NCBI RefSeq assembly: GCF_009026145.1 | Contig: NZ_WBUE01000032.1 | Coordinates: forward strand, 1 to 43,335 | Direction: 5' to 3' | DNA: 43,335 nucleotides | From: Hyphomicrobium sp. | Lineage (GTDB): Bacteria > Pseudomonadota > Alphaproteobacteria > Rhizobiales > Hyphomicrobiaceae | Shown: positions 15,961 to 26,480 of the stretch, one piece after another | Layout: every line of letters begins with the position of its first letter | Position numbering within the stretch: position 1 is the stretch's first letter | Notes under the pieces: generated by a model | Told to the model about the DNA's origin: nothing | The model's input: the letters and a program-made list of their open reading frames with translations, nothing else | Databases searched by the model: none | Program-made: the position numbers and the translations under genes

Positions 15961-17847
15961 TCAGAGCTTCGGCAGCTGCGGCGGATACTCGTCGAGCATC
16001 ACGTCGTCATAGGGTCCCTTGCCATCCAGCGAGAAGACCAGCATGCCACCGCCCATCTGCGTCCAGTTGGCGAGGTTCTTGAACGCGCCAACCGCACCAA
16101 GACCGGCAGTCGGATCGTTCAGGTCGAACACCAGACCCACGGCCGGCCAGCCGCCAACGCCGTAGTAGATGGCGATGTACTGGACGCCCTTGTGCGTGTA
16201 GGTCATCGGGTATCCGATGGCGCCCGACGGCATCTTGAACTTCCAGAGCAGCTCGCCGGTGTCGCTGTTGCGGGCTTTGATGTAGCCGTCGAGCGTACCG
16301 TAGAACACGAGGTCTCCAGCGGTCGCAAGCGTGCCGCCCCAAGCCGCAAAGCGCTCCATCACTTCCCACTTATACTGGCCGGTGATGGCGTTGTAGGCCT
16401 TGACCTGACCCAGGCCGAGGTAGTTCTGACGGTCGCCCTTCGGGCCGGGATACATCCACAGCGTCGCGCCGACGAAGAACTGACCGGCACGGTACGGAAG
16501 CATGAACGGTTCCCAGTCCATGCAGATGTGGTTGATCGCGAGATAGAAGAGCTGGCGGTTCGGATCGTAAGAGTCGTGCGCCTGGTCATGGTAGCCCATG
16601 GCCGACGGACACACGTTGGTCGCCTTGTGATCCATCCGCGTGCCGTACTCCGGGTTGCGGACGGGGATGCCCGTCTTGAGATCGACGTGCGTCCAGACGT
16701 TGACGGTATCGTCGATCTTGTTGGCGGAGATCAGATCGCCGTTGGTGCGGTCGAGCGTGTAGATGATGCCGTTGCGGTCAGGATGGGTGAGAAGCTTGCG
16801 CATCTTGCCCGACTTGTCCTTTTGCGTGGACAGCATCATGACGTTGACGCCGGCGTAGTCCCACTCGTCGTGCGGGGTCTTCTGGTAGCCAAAGCGCAGC
16901 TCGCCCGTGTCGACGTCGCGGCCCATGATGGTCATGGTCCACTTGTTGTCGCCAGGACGCATGGTCTCGTTCCACGGAGAAGGGTTGCCCGACCCGTAGT
17001 AGATCAGGTTCTCTTCCGGATCGAAGGCATACCAGCCCCAGTTGGTGCCGCCGCCGATCTTCCAGGCGTCGCCTTCCCAGGTCGCGGTGCCGAGGCCCTT
17101 CTGACCGTAGTGTGGGTTTGCCTCATTGAACTTGTCGCCGATGCCGACTTCATCATCGGGACCGGTCGCGTACTTGCGCCACTTCATCTCGCCCGTCTTG
17201 ACGTCGTAGGCGGTGGTGTAGCCGCGCACGCCGAGCTCGGCGCCCGACGAGCCGACGATCACCAGGTCCTTGACGACGTAGGGAGCGATGGTGAGCGTCG
17301 AGCCGACCTTGATGTCGGAGTTCTCGAGCTTCCAGAACTCCTCGCCGGTCTCGGCATTCAACGCAACGACGTGACCGTCGAGCTGATTGTTGATGATGAG
17401 CGGCGGTGTCTTGCCATCGCCCGGCCAGTAGGCGAGGCCGCGGTTGACGAGATCGCAGCAGGCAACCGAGCGCGCGGCCGGGTCCTGCTTCGGCTTATAC
17501 TGCCACTTGATCTTCCCGGGGTTGTTGAGGTCCAACGCGTAGACGTTGTTCGGGAAAGACGAATTGATGTACATCACGCCATTGACGACGCGCGGCGTGC
17601 CTTCGTGGCCGTGCAGCAACCCGGTCGAGAACGACCACGCAGCCTTCAGCTTCTTGACGTTGTCTTTGTTGACCTGCTTCAGCGGGCTGTAGTTGTTGGA
17701 GTCATAATTCTTACCGGTCATGACCCAGTTTTCGTCGCTCTTCGACAGCTCGATGAGCTTGTCGTTGGCGCTAGCGCTAGCGACGAAACCCACCAACGCC
17801 GCAAATGATGCGGACGCCAGCAGGCCTGACTTGAGGTGTGCTTTCAT
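15961..17847 (-). CDS. mxaF: MxaF, PQQ- and calcium-dependent methanol dehydrogenase large subunit
   Basis: Periplasmic quinoprotein that oxidises methanol to formaldehyde and passes electrons to cytochrome cL. The ATG at 17847 gives a 27-residue signal peptide ending ASA before [15 protein letters not shown]. Counting from the mature N-terminus, the known active-site residues fall in their canonical places: the vicinal disulfide Cys103-Cys104 ([10 protein letters not shown]), Glu177, Asn261 (GNPSPWN), catalytic Asp303 and Arg331. Position 305 is alanine (EWDYAGVN). Lanthanide XoxF enzymes have aspartate there, so this is the calcium type. Length is 628 residues, normal. A 24-codon upstream extension to 17919 is rejected because it precedes the signal peptide; GAGGG lies about 9 bases before the chosen ATG. 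Confidence 0.98.
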   Translation of the reverse strand: MKAHLKSGLLASASFAALVGFVASASANDKLIELSKSDENWVMTGKNYDSNNYSPLKQVNKDNVKKLKAAWSFSTGLLHGHEGTPRVVNGVMYINSSFPNNVYALDLNNPGKIKWQYKPKQDPAARSVACCDLVNRGLAYWPGDGKTPPLIINNQLDGHVVALNAETGEEFWKLENSDIKVGSTLTIAPYVVKDLVIVGSSGAELGVRGYTTAYDVKTGEMKWRKYATGPDDEVGIGDKFNEANPHYGQKGLGTATWEGDAWKIGGGTNWGWYAFDPEENLIYYGSGNPSPWNETMRPGDNKWTMTIMGRDVDTGELRFGYQKTPHDEWDYAGVNVMMLSTQKDKSGKMRKLLTHPDRNGIIYTLDRTNGDLISANKIDDTVNVWTHVDLKTGIPVRNPEYGTRMDHKATNVCPSAMGYHDQAHDSYDPNRQLFYLAINHICMDWEPFMLPYRAGQFFVGATLWMYPGPKGDRQNYLGLGQVKAYNAITGQYKWEVMERFAAWGGTLATAGDLVFYGTLDGYIKARNSDTGELLWKFKMPSGAIGYPMTYTHKGVQYIAIYYGVGGWPAVGLVFDLNDPTAGLGAVGAFKNLANWTQMGGGMLVFSLDGKGPYDDVMLDEYPPQLPKL

Positions 17848-18040
17848 CAACAAACCCTCGCGTTTTCGCTCCCAGGAAAAGGCGGGCTCCTTGAGGATGC
17901 CGAAGCCGATCGTCCGCAAGACATTGCGGACGGCACGGGCATCTCCGCCTTCTTAGATGCAGCACGCAGGCCGTTGTTCGGACCCGCGACTGCACGGGTT
18001 GAGCAGCTGTCCGTTAGGAAGCCTGTCTCAGCCGTGAGCG

Positions 18041-18069
18041 AAGCTAGAACGCGTATGTTGTTGCGTCTT
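18041..18069 (-). promoter_or_regulatory. Candidate mxaF promoter
   Basis: Reading the minus strand, AAGACG (18069-18064) is followed after exactly 17 bases by TAGCTT (18046-18041). This resembles the methanol-inducible mxaF promoter hexamers described in Methylobacterium (AAGACA and TAGAAA, from memory). It would leave a leader of roughly 190 bases, comparable to the long leaders known there. A TTGACC at 18075-18080 is a competing -35. Evidence is pattern only. Confidence 0.35.
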
Positions 18070-18240
18070 TAGGTCAACTTCCAAGAGTCGGACGGCACAG
18101 GTGGCAACGGTTCTGCAAGTTCTGACCTCGCAGTGCACTGCGAAGCGACGTTAAGATCAACGCCGGTCCCGGCGATTGGTCGCACACTGCGGCACTCCGG
18201 GAAAAACCCTGCCGCCGGCTTCCAAATGCTTCACCCCGCG

Positions 18241-18783
18241 ATGGCCACACCGCAGCAGTCGAAGAGGCATCGATCCCCGTCCTTATGCTGCGTTTGCACA
18301 TTGCTCGCGACGCTCGCGGTCTCGACCGGGTGCGGGGACGAGGCAGCCGACGACGCATCGTCGACGTCTTCCACCGTAGTCGAGACTGGGCCCTCCCCAC
18401 ACAGACTCGAATGGCTGAAACAGACGGATGCCATTGCACCCGAGCAATGGCTCGCCAGCCGCGAAGCGGGACGCGATCTCGACCTCTATGATCCCTCAGT
18501 AGGCGCGATGCGGCGCGCACTCGACGTCGCTGCGGCACGCTTTCGCGATCAGCCGCGCATGATCGCCAACCGCGCCGTGCAGCTCGAGGAGATGCTGAAC
18601 GAGAAGAACATCGACGAGCGCGCACCGGCCATCATCGCAACGCTGTCCGAAATCCCGGGGCAGACGCGCTACGTCGAAAGCTTCGCTGCCCTGACGCAGC
18701 AATACTACAATCTGCGCATGGAAGGGCTCGACAGGGCGCAGGCCGTCGACGCCCTGAAGCGGCAGAACGATCCCAACCAATAG
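18241..18783 (+). CDS. Small putative lipoprotein divergent from mxaF (mxaW position)
   Basis: Family not recognised. It has 180 residues from the ATG at 18241; 18226 and a GTG at 18133 are alternatives and none has a good ribosome site. The N-terminus is basic (SKRHRSPS), then hydrophobic (LCCVCTLLATLAVSTGC), with a lipobox-like end at GCGDEA, so it is probably a lipoprotein. The mature part starts with a low-complexity Asp/Ser/Thr linker and continues as an amphipathic helical domain (RALDVAAARFRDQPRMIANRAVQLEEML, ALTQQYYNLRMEGLDRAQAVDAL). It is transcribed away from mxaF across a shared ~390-base region, as mxaW is in Methylobacterium. Homology to MxaW is not shown. Confidence 0.7.
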   Translation: MATPQQSKRHRSPSLCCVCTLLATLAVSTGCGDEAADDASSTSSTVVETGPSPHRLEWLKQTDAIAPEQWLASREAGRDLDLYDPSVGAMRRALDVAAARFRDQPRMIANRAVQLEEMLNEKNIDERAPAIIATLSEIPGQTRYVESFAALTQQYYNLRMEGLDRAQAVDALKRQNDPNQ

Positions 18784-18814
18784 GATCCCAAGGCGCCAGT
18801 CCGGCGCCGCCGCC

Positions 18815-19240
18815 CTATTGGGCCTGCGGCGGGCAATCCGGGCCGATGTACTTGCCGTCGATCGTCACCCCCATGCTCGGGACGCCCTCCGGCGGATCGA
18901 ACGTCATCTTCATCACGGCGTGGTAGCGGGCGTTGAAGTCGCCGCCGAATGCGGTGCTCATGATCTGCTTGCCGAATGCCTTCTTGCATACGACGTCGAC
19001 GATCACCTCGCTTCCCGCCGGCGTCACCTTGGGTGCCGAGCAGTCCCCGCTGTCGGCCGGCAGCGCGATGTTATCGTCTGGCCCCACGCACGCGTGCGTC
19101 GTCGTCATGCCTGTGCCGGGGGCGACGGTCGTGATCTCCCAATGCCCGGGCTTGCGCTTGGGCAGCTCGGCTGCAGCGGCCTGAAAGAGGCAGCCTGAGG
19201 CGGCTAGAACAACGACTGAAACGATACGACGAGTTGGCAT
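18815..19240 (-). CDS. DUF3617-family exported protein
   Basis: 141-residue secreted protein. The signal peptide ends at AAAAE, followed by LPKRKPGHWEITTV, the typical DUF3617 opening, and paired cysteines (HACVG, DCSAP, VVCKKA, DCPPQ). The C-terminal half ends in an extended strand region with GVPSMGVTIDGKYIGPDCPP. The ATG at 19240 has GGAG about 8 bases upstream; a longer frame from 19288 lacks support. Function unknown in the family. It converges on the lipoprotein gene with a 31-base gap. Confidence 0.85.
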   Translation of the reverse strand: MPTRRIVSVVVLAASGCLFQAAAAELPKRKPGHWEITTVAPGTGMTTTHACVGPDDNIALPADSGDCSAPKVTPAGSEVIVDVVCKKAFGKQIMSTAFGGDFNARYHAVMKMTFDPPEGVPSMGVTIDGKYIGPDCPPQAQ

Positions 19241-19383
19241 TCCCTGCTCCGTGCCTCGAGCCGATTTGGCGCCGCGGAGACTATCCACTCGTCGGCACTC
19301 TTGGAGAGGCGCGTTTGCCCAATCGACTTGACCAATCTTCCCGGTTGAGACGGGAGGAGGGCATCACAAGTCTCGGCCCACCA

Positions 19384-19590
19384 TCAGGTCTTGGCGTAGC
19401 GCCCCGCGCGCCGGCACGACCACTTCATGATCTTCCAGCCGGGATGCTCGCCGGCCCAGCGCGCCATTTGTGGTGGCGCCTGCATCAGGCACTGCATCGG
19501 CGTGAGGTTCTCGCCGGGATAGACGAGGCCGACGTCGCGGCAGCTGGCGGGCTTGTCGACGAGGCAGGCAAGGAGAACTAGCTCGATCAT
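19384..19590 (-). CDS. Small conserved alphaproteobacterial protein
   Basis: 68 residues, MIELVLLACLVDKPASCRDV at the start and LTPMQCLMQAPPQMARWAGEHPGWKIMKWSC at the end. It resembles a short, Cys-containing protein seen widely in Hyphomicrobiales, with four conserved-looking cysteines (ACL, SCRD, QCLM, SCRR) and a conserved AxWxxxHPxWxIxxWxC segment. The hydrophobic N-terminus may be a short export or anchor signal. AAGGTG lies 5 bases before the ATG. Function is unknown. Confidence 0.75.
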   Translation of the reverse strand: MIELVLLACLVDKPASCRDVGLVYPGENLTPMQCLMQAPPQMARWAGEHPGWKIMKWSCRRAGRYAKT

Positions 19591-20058
19591 GTTGACACCT
19601 TCATTGGATCAGCGGTCATCCAGGCGTCATCCCTTCTTCGCGTCTTGTTGGAGGCATTGGCCTCGGATCCAGGCAAGCTAACGTGCACTCTCGCAGCGGG
19701 GATAACTCATCCCTTGCCGGGCCTGCTCGCCAGGAAGCGGCGTGGGTTGGCTGTTGGAAAAGGCGGGGTGGCTCAGCGGCGGCGCGTCGATGGGCAGCGC
19801 CGCATGGCCATACACATGCGGCCCATCAGCTCTGGGCTGAGAAGCGGGAGCGACGAGGCAATGAGCGCAGCGCTCGACATTTGCAGCCCTTCGGCGACGA
19901 ACTAAGTGATGACGCTATGTCGTCGGGCGCCCTCGCCAAACCAATTAGATCAGCAAACGATATTCCGCTCTCTGTAAAGCACTGCGCTTGAATATGGCTC
20001 TGGTGCCGCTTCGGAGCGCCACCGAATCGGTGCATCTGACGTCTGATCGTCTTCTTGG
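19591..20058. other. Gene-free stretch
   Basis: No supported gene here. Open frames at 19645-19905 and 19683-19991 are Arg/Ala/Gly-rich without domain signal or a ribosome site, and I treat them as chance. No repeat or strong hairpin was noticed. Confidence 0.4.
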
Positions 20059-20901
20059 TTAGGCCGTCGCCTTGCGCACGATGCCGCCTTCGGCGGCGAC
20101 CGACCTGAAGAAGACAAGCGAGGAGCCCTCGTTCGACTTCGCCCGATACATAGCGACGTCGGCGTGGCGCATGATCTTCTCCACCGTATCGCCATCCTCA
20201 GGGAAGAGCGCGGCGCCGATGGCGACGCCGATCGCATGCGTCGCTCCGCCGGCCCGAACGCTGTGGCCCAGTGCGCCTATGAAGCGGTCGCCGATAGCGC
20301 GCGCGTCTATCTCGTCCACGTCACGCGACAACACGGCAAACTCATCACCACCGAGGCGAGCAAACACATCGTTTCTACGGGCGGCATGGCGGAAGCGGGC
20401 GACGACCGCTTTCAGCACCTCGTCGCCGACCGCATGGCCGTAGCGATCGTTGACGCCCTTGAAGCCGTTGAGGTCGAGGAGGAAGACGGCGTGCGATCGT
20501 CCCTCCATCGGCGGCAGCTTGGTGGCCATGTCCAGCGCATCGAGAAGCACCCGACGATTGGGTAGGCTGGTCAGCGGATCCTGCATCGCCAGCACGCGCA
20601 GCGCGTGCATTTCCGACGCGAGAATGTCGGCGCCGGCGGCATCACTCCCCGCCTCCCTCAGGCGACGCGAGATGAACGTCCAAACGCAGGCGGCGCCGAT
20701 GCCGCCGAGCATCACCGCCTCGGCGGGAGATATTTCCCGACTGGGATAGGCGAGAGACTCGATGAAGCCGAAGATGTCGTAGTGCTGCGCCATCAGCACG
20801 GCGAAGATCATGATGGCCGACAGGACGGCGAAGTCACGCAGGCTGGACCATGGATGCTCGGCAATGGCTTGAATAACGGTTTTCGGGCCGGCTGGCTTCA
20901 C
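20059..20901 (-). CDS. Membrane-anchored diguanylate cyclase (GGDEF)
   Basis: 280-residue enzyme predicted to make cyclic di-GMP from two GTP. Two N-terminal membrane helices (FAVLSAIMIFAVLMAQHY and AVMLGGIGAACVWTFIS) lead to a GGDEF domain (about 110-275) with DPLTSLPNRRVLLDAL, DLNGFKGVNDRYGHAVGDEVL, and an intact active site RLGGDEFAV. An RxxD product-inhibition site (RRND) lies five residues before GGDEF, so feedback inhibition is expected. No sensory domain other than the membrane part, and no EAL domain, is seen. The strand and spacing suggest a single-gene unit. Confidence 0.93.
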   Translation of the reverse strand: MKPAGPKTVIQAIAEHPWSSLRDFAVLSAIMIFAVLMAQHYDIFGFIESLAYPSREISPAEAVMLGGIGAACVWTFISRRLREAGSDAAGADILASEMHALRVLAMQDPLTSLPNRRVLLDALDMATKLPPMEGRSHAVFLLDLNGFKGVNDRYGHAVGDEVLKAVVARFRHAARRNDVFARLGGDEFAVLSRDVDEIDARAIGDRFIGALGHSVRAGGATHAIGVAIGAALFPEDGDTVEKIMRHADVAMYRAKSNEGSSLVFFRSVAAEGGIVRKATA

Positions 20902-20940
20902 GACGCGACCTCAGAATTAGACGCGACCTTTCAACCCAAA

Positions 20941-20967
20941 GGGCGCCGCAGACTACGCGCGGCGCCC
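20941..20967 (-). terminator. Possible terminator after the thermonuclease gene
   Basis: A 9-bp stem, GGGCGCCGC (20941-20949) with GCGGCGCCC (20959-20967), with a 9-base loop, is followed on the minus strand by TTTGGGTTG. It lies about 70 bases past the nuclease stop and just upstream of the diguanylate cyclase start. Confidence 0.5.
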
Positions 20968-21037
20968 TTCAGGAAGCGTTAAGTGTGAAGGTTGGCGATG
21001 TGTTCGCGCGCGTGCCGGCAGTGCCCCTGCACGAAGT

Positions 21038-21769
21038 TCACTGCACGGATGCCGGCCGCCAGCCGGCGGCGACTGCCTCTGCCTCGCTGCAGAACCAGCG
21101 CTCACCCTTTGCCTCCTCGATCTTGACCTTGCCGTACCAGGGGCTCCACGGCATGTGGTAGATGTGCCCGTGCTCGGTCACATTGCCCTTGATGGCACAC
21201 CCTTTCGGCGCCACCTGCTCGGCGCCAGCCCAGCGCTTCTCGCGATAGACCCACGCCGGCTCCGCTTCGCCCTGCCAGATGCCGACGCGGCGCGCGCGTG
21301 CCTCGGCCTCCTGCCGCACGTACGTTTGCGAGTACTTCACAAAAGCCCAGGCCAAGCCTTCGCGCACCAGCTCGGCATTGATGTCGCGCCCTTCGACGTA
21401 GCAGATGCCGAGCATGCGTCCGTACTTGTCGTTGCCGCGGCTCTCGCAGCTCACAGCGCGCTTGGCGATGAGATTGGCCAGCCGCTCGGCGGCCGCAGCA
21501 CCGCAGTTCCACCTCCCGATGAGGCGACGGCCGCAGGTCTGCCCGGTCTCGGGGGCATCGATGCCCTCCAAGCGCACGTGGCGGCCTTCGATCTCGAGCG
21601 TGTCGCCGTCGATGACGCGCGCCCGGCCGCTGATGGCGCCGTTCTCCGCCACCGAGCGTGCCGTTGTCGCGCGCGGTGGCAGGAGAGAGAGCATGCCAAG
21701 CGCGACGACGCCGACCAGCGCGGACGCCACCGGACGGCGGTAGAGCCAATTCTTGCGGGATGCATCCAT
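21038..21769 (-). CDS. Thermonuclease-family protein with C-terminal sunset domain
   Basis: 243-residue exported or membrane-anchored nuclease-like protein. After an N-terminal hydrophobic segment (ALVGVVALGMLSLLPP) comes the staphylococcal-nuclease domain (about 45-170): ARVIDGDTLEIEGRHVRLEGIDAPE, KYGRMLGICYVEGRDINAELVREGLAWAF and an ARRVGIWQG ending. The expected calcium/catalytic residues (Asp in DGDT, Arg in RLEGIDAPE, Glu in INAELV region) are present. Residues about 190-243 (CAIKGNVTEHGHIYHMPWSP, WFCSEAEAVAAGWRPA) form a sunset domain, common next to such nucleases. The substrate is unknown. Confidence 0.9.
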   Translation of the reverse strand: MDASRKNWLYRRPVASALVGVVALGMLSLLPPRATTARSVAENGAISGRARVIDGDTLEIEGRHVRLEGIDAPETGQTCGRRLIGRWNCGAAAAERLANLIAKRAVSCESRGNDKYGRMLGICYVEGRDINAELVREGLAWAFVKYSQTYVRQEAEARARRVGIWQGEAEPAWVYREKRWAGAEQVAPKGCAIKGNVTEHGHIYHMPWSPWYGKVKIEEAKGERWFCSEAEAVAAGWRPASVQ

Positions 21770-22018
21770 GCCGCGACTAATGACTGAGTCGCGTGGCTCA
21801 ACCCCGGCTAAATCATGGAGCCGCTATACAACCGCACACTGGAACGCACAGCATTCGCTGCGATCACGACGCCGAGCATGACACAATAATCGCGGCGCAT
21901 GCCTCGTGAGAGACCAGCCCGGGTAAGCTCCCCAGGCCGCGGTGAGGGAACTAGAGCGGAAACGACAAGAGCGCCGCGTTGGCCGCGACGCTCGTCATGC
22001 AAACCGATCCGCTGTTGA

Positions 22019-22309
22019 TCAGCGGCGGCGGAAACTGCCGGCGCCGCCCGGGCGCTGCGGCGGCGGAGGTCCGCCAGCGCCGGCACGCACATCTTTATGA
22101 CGGAAGTTGATGCGGCCCTTGGTTAGATCGTAGGGCGTCATCTCAATGGTGACGCGGTCGCCGGCGAGGATGCGAATGCGATTCTTCTTCATGCGGCCGG
22201 ACGTGTAGGCGACAACCTCATGTCCGTTGTCGAGCTTGACGCGGCAACGTGCGTCGGGAAGCACCTCCGCCACCACGCCCTCGAACTCGAGCATCTCTTC
22301 CTTCGCCAT
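22019..22309 (-). CDS. infA: Translation initiation factor IF-1
   Basis: 96 residues. The S1-like OB fold is complete: [52 protein letters not shown] and [13 protein letters not shown]-1 binds the ribosomal A site during initiation. Family members are usually about 72 residues; the additional C-terminal tail is Gly/Pro/Arg-rich ([16 protein letters not shown]). The start needs no adjustment. It is followed closely on the minus strand by no gene; cspA lies upstream. Confidence 0.96.
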   Translation of the reverse strand: MAKEEMLEFEGVVAEVLPDARCRVKLDNGHEVVAYTSGRMKKNRIRILAGDRVTIEMTPYDLTKGRINFRHKDVRAGAGGPPPPQRPGGAGSFRRR

Positions 22310-22373
22310 CAGGTTCCTTGCTTAGCCGGCGCGGCGAGCACGCGATCCGCCCGGCGCCGATGCCCATAAATGG

Positions 22374-22401
22374 TAGGGGAGCAGACGCGCCTGCTCCCCT
22401 A
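22374..22401 (-). terminator. Hairpin terminator after the cold-shock gene
   Basis: A perfect 11-bp stem, TAGGGGAGCAG (22374-22384) with CTGCTCCCCTA (22391-22401), with a 6-base loop, lies 22 bases past the cspA stop. The minus strand continues ACCATTTATG, a poor but T-containing tail. It separates cspA from infA. Confidence 0.6.
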
Positions 22402-22423
22402 GAGCGCAAATGTTCCGCGGCTC

Positions 22424-22630
22424 TTAGAGCGGACGCAGATTGACTGCTGCGACCTTGCCGTTACGGCCCGTCTCGGTCTCGTAAGCGATCTTCTGTCCCT
22501 CACGAAGCGTCGAGAGACCGGCGCGCTCAACGGCCGAGATGTGCACGAAAACGTCGTTGCCGCCTTCATCCGGCTGGATGAAGCCGTAACCCTTCTGGCC
22601 GTTGAACCACTTCACAGTGCCGTTTGCCAT
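22424..22630 (-). CDS. cspA: Cold-shock protein (CspA family)
   Basis: 68-residue single cold-shock domain, a nucleic-acid chaperone. It carries RNP-1 KGYGFIQPD and RNP-2 DVFVHISAV, then GLSTLREGQKIAYE. The ATG at 22630 (MANGTVKWFNGQ) is standard for the family; the six-codon upstream extension is rejected. GGAGG lies upstream in the leader (CTTTGGAGGCACTTG), fixing the start. Which of several csp paralogues it is cannot be said. Confidence 0.95.
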   Translation of the reverse strand: MANGTVKWFNGQKGYGFIQPDEGGNDVFVHISAVERAGLSTLREGQKIAYETETGRNGKVAAVNLRPL

Positions 22631-23097
22631 CAAGTGCCTCCAAAGCAATTAGGCAATCCCCTCCGACGAATGCCGAAGGACATCAAATCGCGCGATGGAG
22701 ACGTCCAGTGTCGGCGCACTAAAGCACCGCCGTAGAGTAAACCAAGGCGTGTTCGATCGGCCCTATATGGACCGGCCTATGGCGAAAGGCAAGGCGACGA
22801 TAAGGGGGGTTTAGGGGCCCGACGTCGACCGCCGACGATCGCCTATGTGACGGCAAAGACCCATGATTCTCTAGACTTGCCGGCACATCGCGGAGAGAAG
22901 GTCTCACGTCGATTGAAAGCCGCGGCGCCGCCAGATCGCGGCAAATTTACGGCGTGTTGGAGCGGCAAGCCGGTCGCTCCGAGAGCGCCTATGGCTGGGG
23001 CTCTTCGGGGCCCAGAACGACAGAGGGTGCCAGGCTGGACGGCCTGACACCCGGTCTTGTGCGACTGAGGCCTGCTTAGGCGACCCGAGCCGTCGGC
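22631..23097. other. Intergenic region between cspA and the M15-type peptidase gene
   Basis: It holds the cspA leader and promoter region (near 22631-22800) and the end hairpin of the peptidase transcript at 23025-23052. The short open frame at 22847-23047 has no domain signal and is not supported. Confidence 0.4.
23025..23052 (-). terminator. Possible terminator after the M15-type peptidase gene
   Basis: GGGTGCCAGGC (23025-23035) pairs with GCCTGACACCC (23042-23052) with one C-A mismatch and a 6-base loop. On the minus strand TCTGTCGTTC follows. It lies 45 bases past the stop. Confidence 0.45.
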
Positions 23098-23796
23098 CTA
23101 GTGGTACATCGTGGCATAGCCGCGGGAGTAATCGGCATTGCCGGCCCCGCCATAGTAACGAGGCGAATCTCCGCGCTCATACGACACCTCGCGGATATAG
23201 CGGCGTGAGCGACCGTAGGAGCGCGGCTCATAGTCGTAGGAGCGCGCGTCATCGCGGTCATAGCGCGGGCTGCTCTCGGCATAACGACGGCTGCTGCTGC
23301 TGCTGCTGCCGCTGCGGCTCGCATACTTGCGCCCGCCGGCCAGCGACACGAAGTGCTGACCGACGTCGACGTGGATATGGCTCATGTCGGCATAGGTCAT
23401 GGTGCCGCCGGTCTTGTGGTTGGCGACGAGCCAATCGATGATCGCGCCTTTGCGGCTCCCCGCCTCGAAATCGACGGCATTACCACTGGCGTGGCGCGAG
23501 ATACGCCCGGAGCCCGCGATGCGCGCGCCCGGGCGGCAGGTGGAGATGACCTTCACAGGTCCGAACCTCGCTTCGACCTTGTCGAGCACGGCGCGCACGG
23601 CGCTGGTGAGGCAACCGCGCGGAGCTCCTTTGGCGTCAGCGAGCTTTGGACCTCTGGATTCCGGTCGCCCGTAGTTCGGGGTCTTCATCTCTCCGTAATT
23701 GCGGCCATCGAAGCCGAAATACGGAGCAGCCTGTGCCGAAGTCGCCGTAACAACGAGCGCAACGCCGATCGCTGCGGTTGAGAGCCGCTTGATCAT
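23098..23796 (-). CDS. Exported M15-type peptidase (DD-carboxypeptidase-like, zinc)
   Basis: 232 residues. The signal peptide (MIKRLSTAAIGVALVVTATS) ends at AQA. The peptidase M15_3-like domain (about 60-155) has the zinc ligands in order: His102 and Asp109 in SRHASGNAVDF, and His140-x-His142 in MSHIHVDVG. This predicts peptidoglycan carboxypeptidase or endopeptidase activity in the periplasm. The C-terminal ~75 residues are a low-complexity tail rich in Ser, Tyr and Arg, including a run of six serines. The ATG at 23796 has AGGAG 6 bases upstream; the 58-codon extension to 23970 is rejected. Confidence 0.88.
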   Translation of the reverse strand: MIKRLSTAAIGVALVVTATSAQAAPYFGFDGRNYGEMKTPNYGRPESRGPKLADAKGAPRGCLTSAVRAVLDKVEARFGPVKVISTCRPGARIAGSGRISRHASGNAVDFEAGSRKGAIIDWLVANHKTGGTMTYADMSHIHVDVGQHFVSLAGGRKYASRSGSSSSSSRRYAESSPRYDRDDARSYDYEPRSYGRSRRYIREVSYERGDSPRYYGGAGNADYSRGYATMYH

Positions 23797-24079
23797 GATT
23801 ACTCCTGGATATGTCGAGATTGTCGGGGCGGCTGATCGCACTGCGCCCCATTCCGAATTCGCAGTCCGCTCAGTGTCGACGGCCGCACACAGCCAGCTGC
23901 CGAATGAACGGATCTGCGCAGTCCCCGGTTGCCGACTCGCCTGTCCGCCGAGCGGCTTCGCAGTGGTCATCGCGTGCGATGACCGTGCCGGGTTGCGAGG
24001 CAGTCTGCCACGCGGTGTGGTGACAATGGGGCAAGGTTAATGCGCTGCGGCGATGCGCCGTACGCGTCCTGAAAAGCGA

Positions 24080-24109
24080 TGAGGCGCCGGTCCTGCAACC
24101 GGCGCCTCA
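24080..24109 (-). terminator. Rho-independent terminator after the BA14K-like gene
   Basis: A perfect 11-bp stem, TGAGGCGCCGG (24080-24090) with CCGGCGCCTCA (24099-24109), with an 8-base loop, lies 27 bases past the stop. The minus strand continues TCGCTTTTC. This is the best terminator in the window. Confidence 0.75.
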
Positions 24110-24136
24110 GCAAAAGATTTGCGTGTTGCAGATATG

Positions 24137-24496
24137 CTAGCGCAGGTACGGGCAGATGCGCTCTTCGCCGTAGCGGTTGATGTACGTGCCGGTGCGGCGA
24201 TCGAAGGAGCGGAATTCGTACTCGCAGCGCTCGATATCGTCCTCGTGCGCGCGCCCCTCGCTGATCGCCGCAGCAATGAGCGTGCCGGCGATGATGCCGC
24301 CGATGATCGCGCCCGCACCCGGACCGTGGTGATGATGATGATGCCGACCGCGGCGGCCGACGAATGTTACGCTGCTGTCACCATTATTGATCGTCGTCTT
24401 GCCGAGCGGCGCGGCTGACGCCGGCGCGAGCGGCAGTGCCGGCAGCAAGAGCGAAGCGCACACGATCGAGGCGAGCGTCGATTTTGTTCGTTTCAC
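24137..24496 (-). CDS. BA14K-like small exported protein with a natural His6 run
   Basis: 119 residues. The GTG at 24496 has AAAGGAG about 6 bases upstream; earlier in-frame starts are rejected. A signal peptide (LASIVCASLLLPALPLAPASA) is followed by RRGRHHHHHHGPG, a natural run of six histidines, then a glycine-rich membrane-like segment (AGAIIGGIIAGTLIAAAI). The C-terminus (RCEYEFRSFDRRTGTYINRYGEERIC) fits the BA14K pattern, Cys-x(n)-FRSxDxxTGTY...C. BA14K proteins are surface or envelope proteins of rhizobial relatives, and the histidines might bind metal. Confidence 0.82.
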   Translation of the reverse strand: MKRTKSTLASIVCASLLLPALPLAPASAAPLGKTTINNGDSSVTFVGRRGRHHHHHHGPGAGAIIGGIIAGTLIAAAISEGRAHEDDIERCEYEFRSFDRRTGTYINRYGEERICPYLR

Positions 24497-24677
24497 GATG
24501 TGCTCCTTTCGAGTTCCCCCGCGCGAGCCGCGCGTTGCGCGCATGATCGCCCTCGGCCGTGGCAGGGTGGCGGCAGCAGCGCGGCGATGGCGTGTCGGGG
24601 CGCACCTGCCGGTGCGAGTTTCCGCCGCGGGACGATGCGCTCTGTCTTGCGGATTGAGGGCGGGAGCGGAGCGGCGA

Positions 24678-26480
<1,803 letters not shown>

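Noticed and set aside
15874..17808. A 644-codon plus-strand open frame antisense to mxaF
   Set aside because: It is a frame shadow of the highly biased, GC-rich mxaF codons. Its product is Val/Arg/Asp-rich with no domain, and MxaF on the other strand is certain.
15961..17847. Lanthanide-type XoxF identity for the methanol dehydrogenase
   Set aside because: The residue two after catalytic Asp303 is Ala, not Asp, and a true mxaI gene is present.
19645..19991. Overlapping short plus-strand frames
   Set aside because: No ribosome site, no domain and noise-like composition.
23270..23320. CTG/GCTGCT run as a possible microsatellite or repeat array
   Set aside because: It encodes the poly-serine tail of the M15-type peptidase and is too short for an array.
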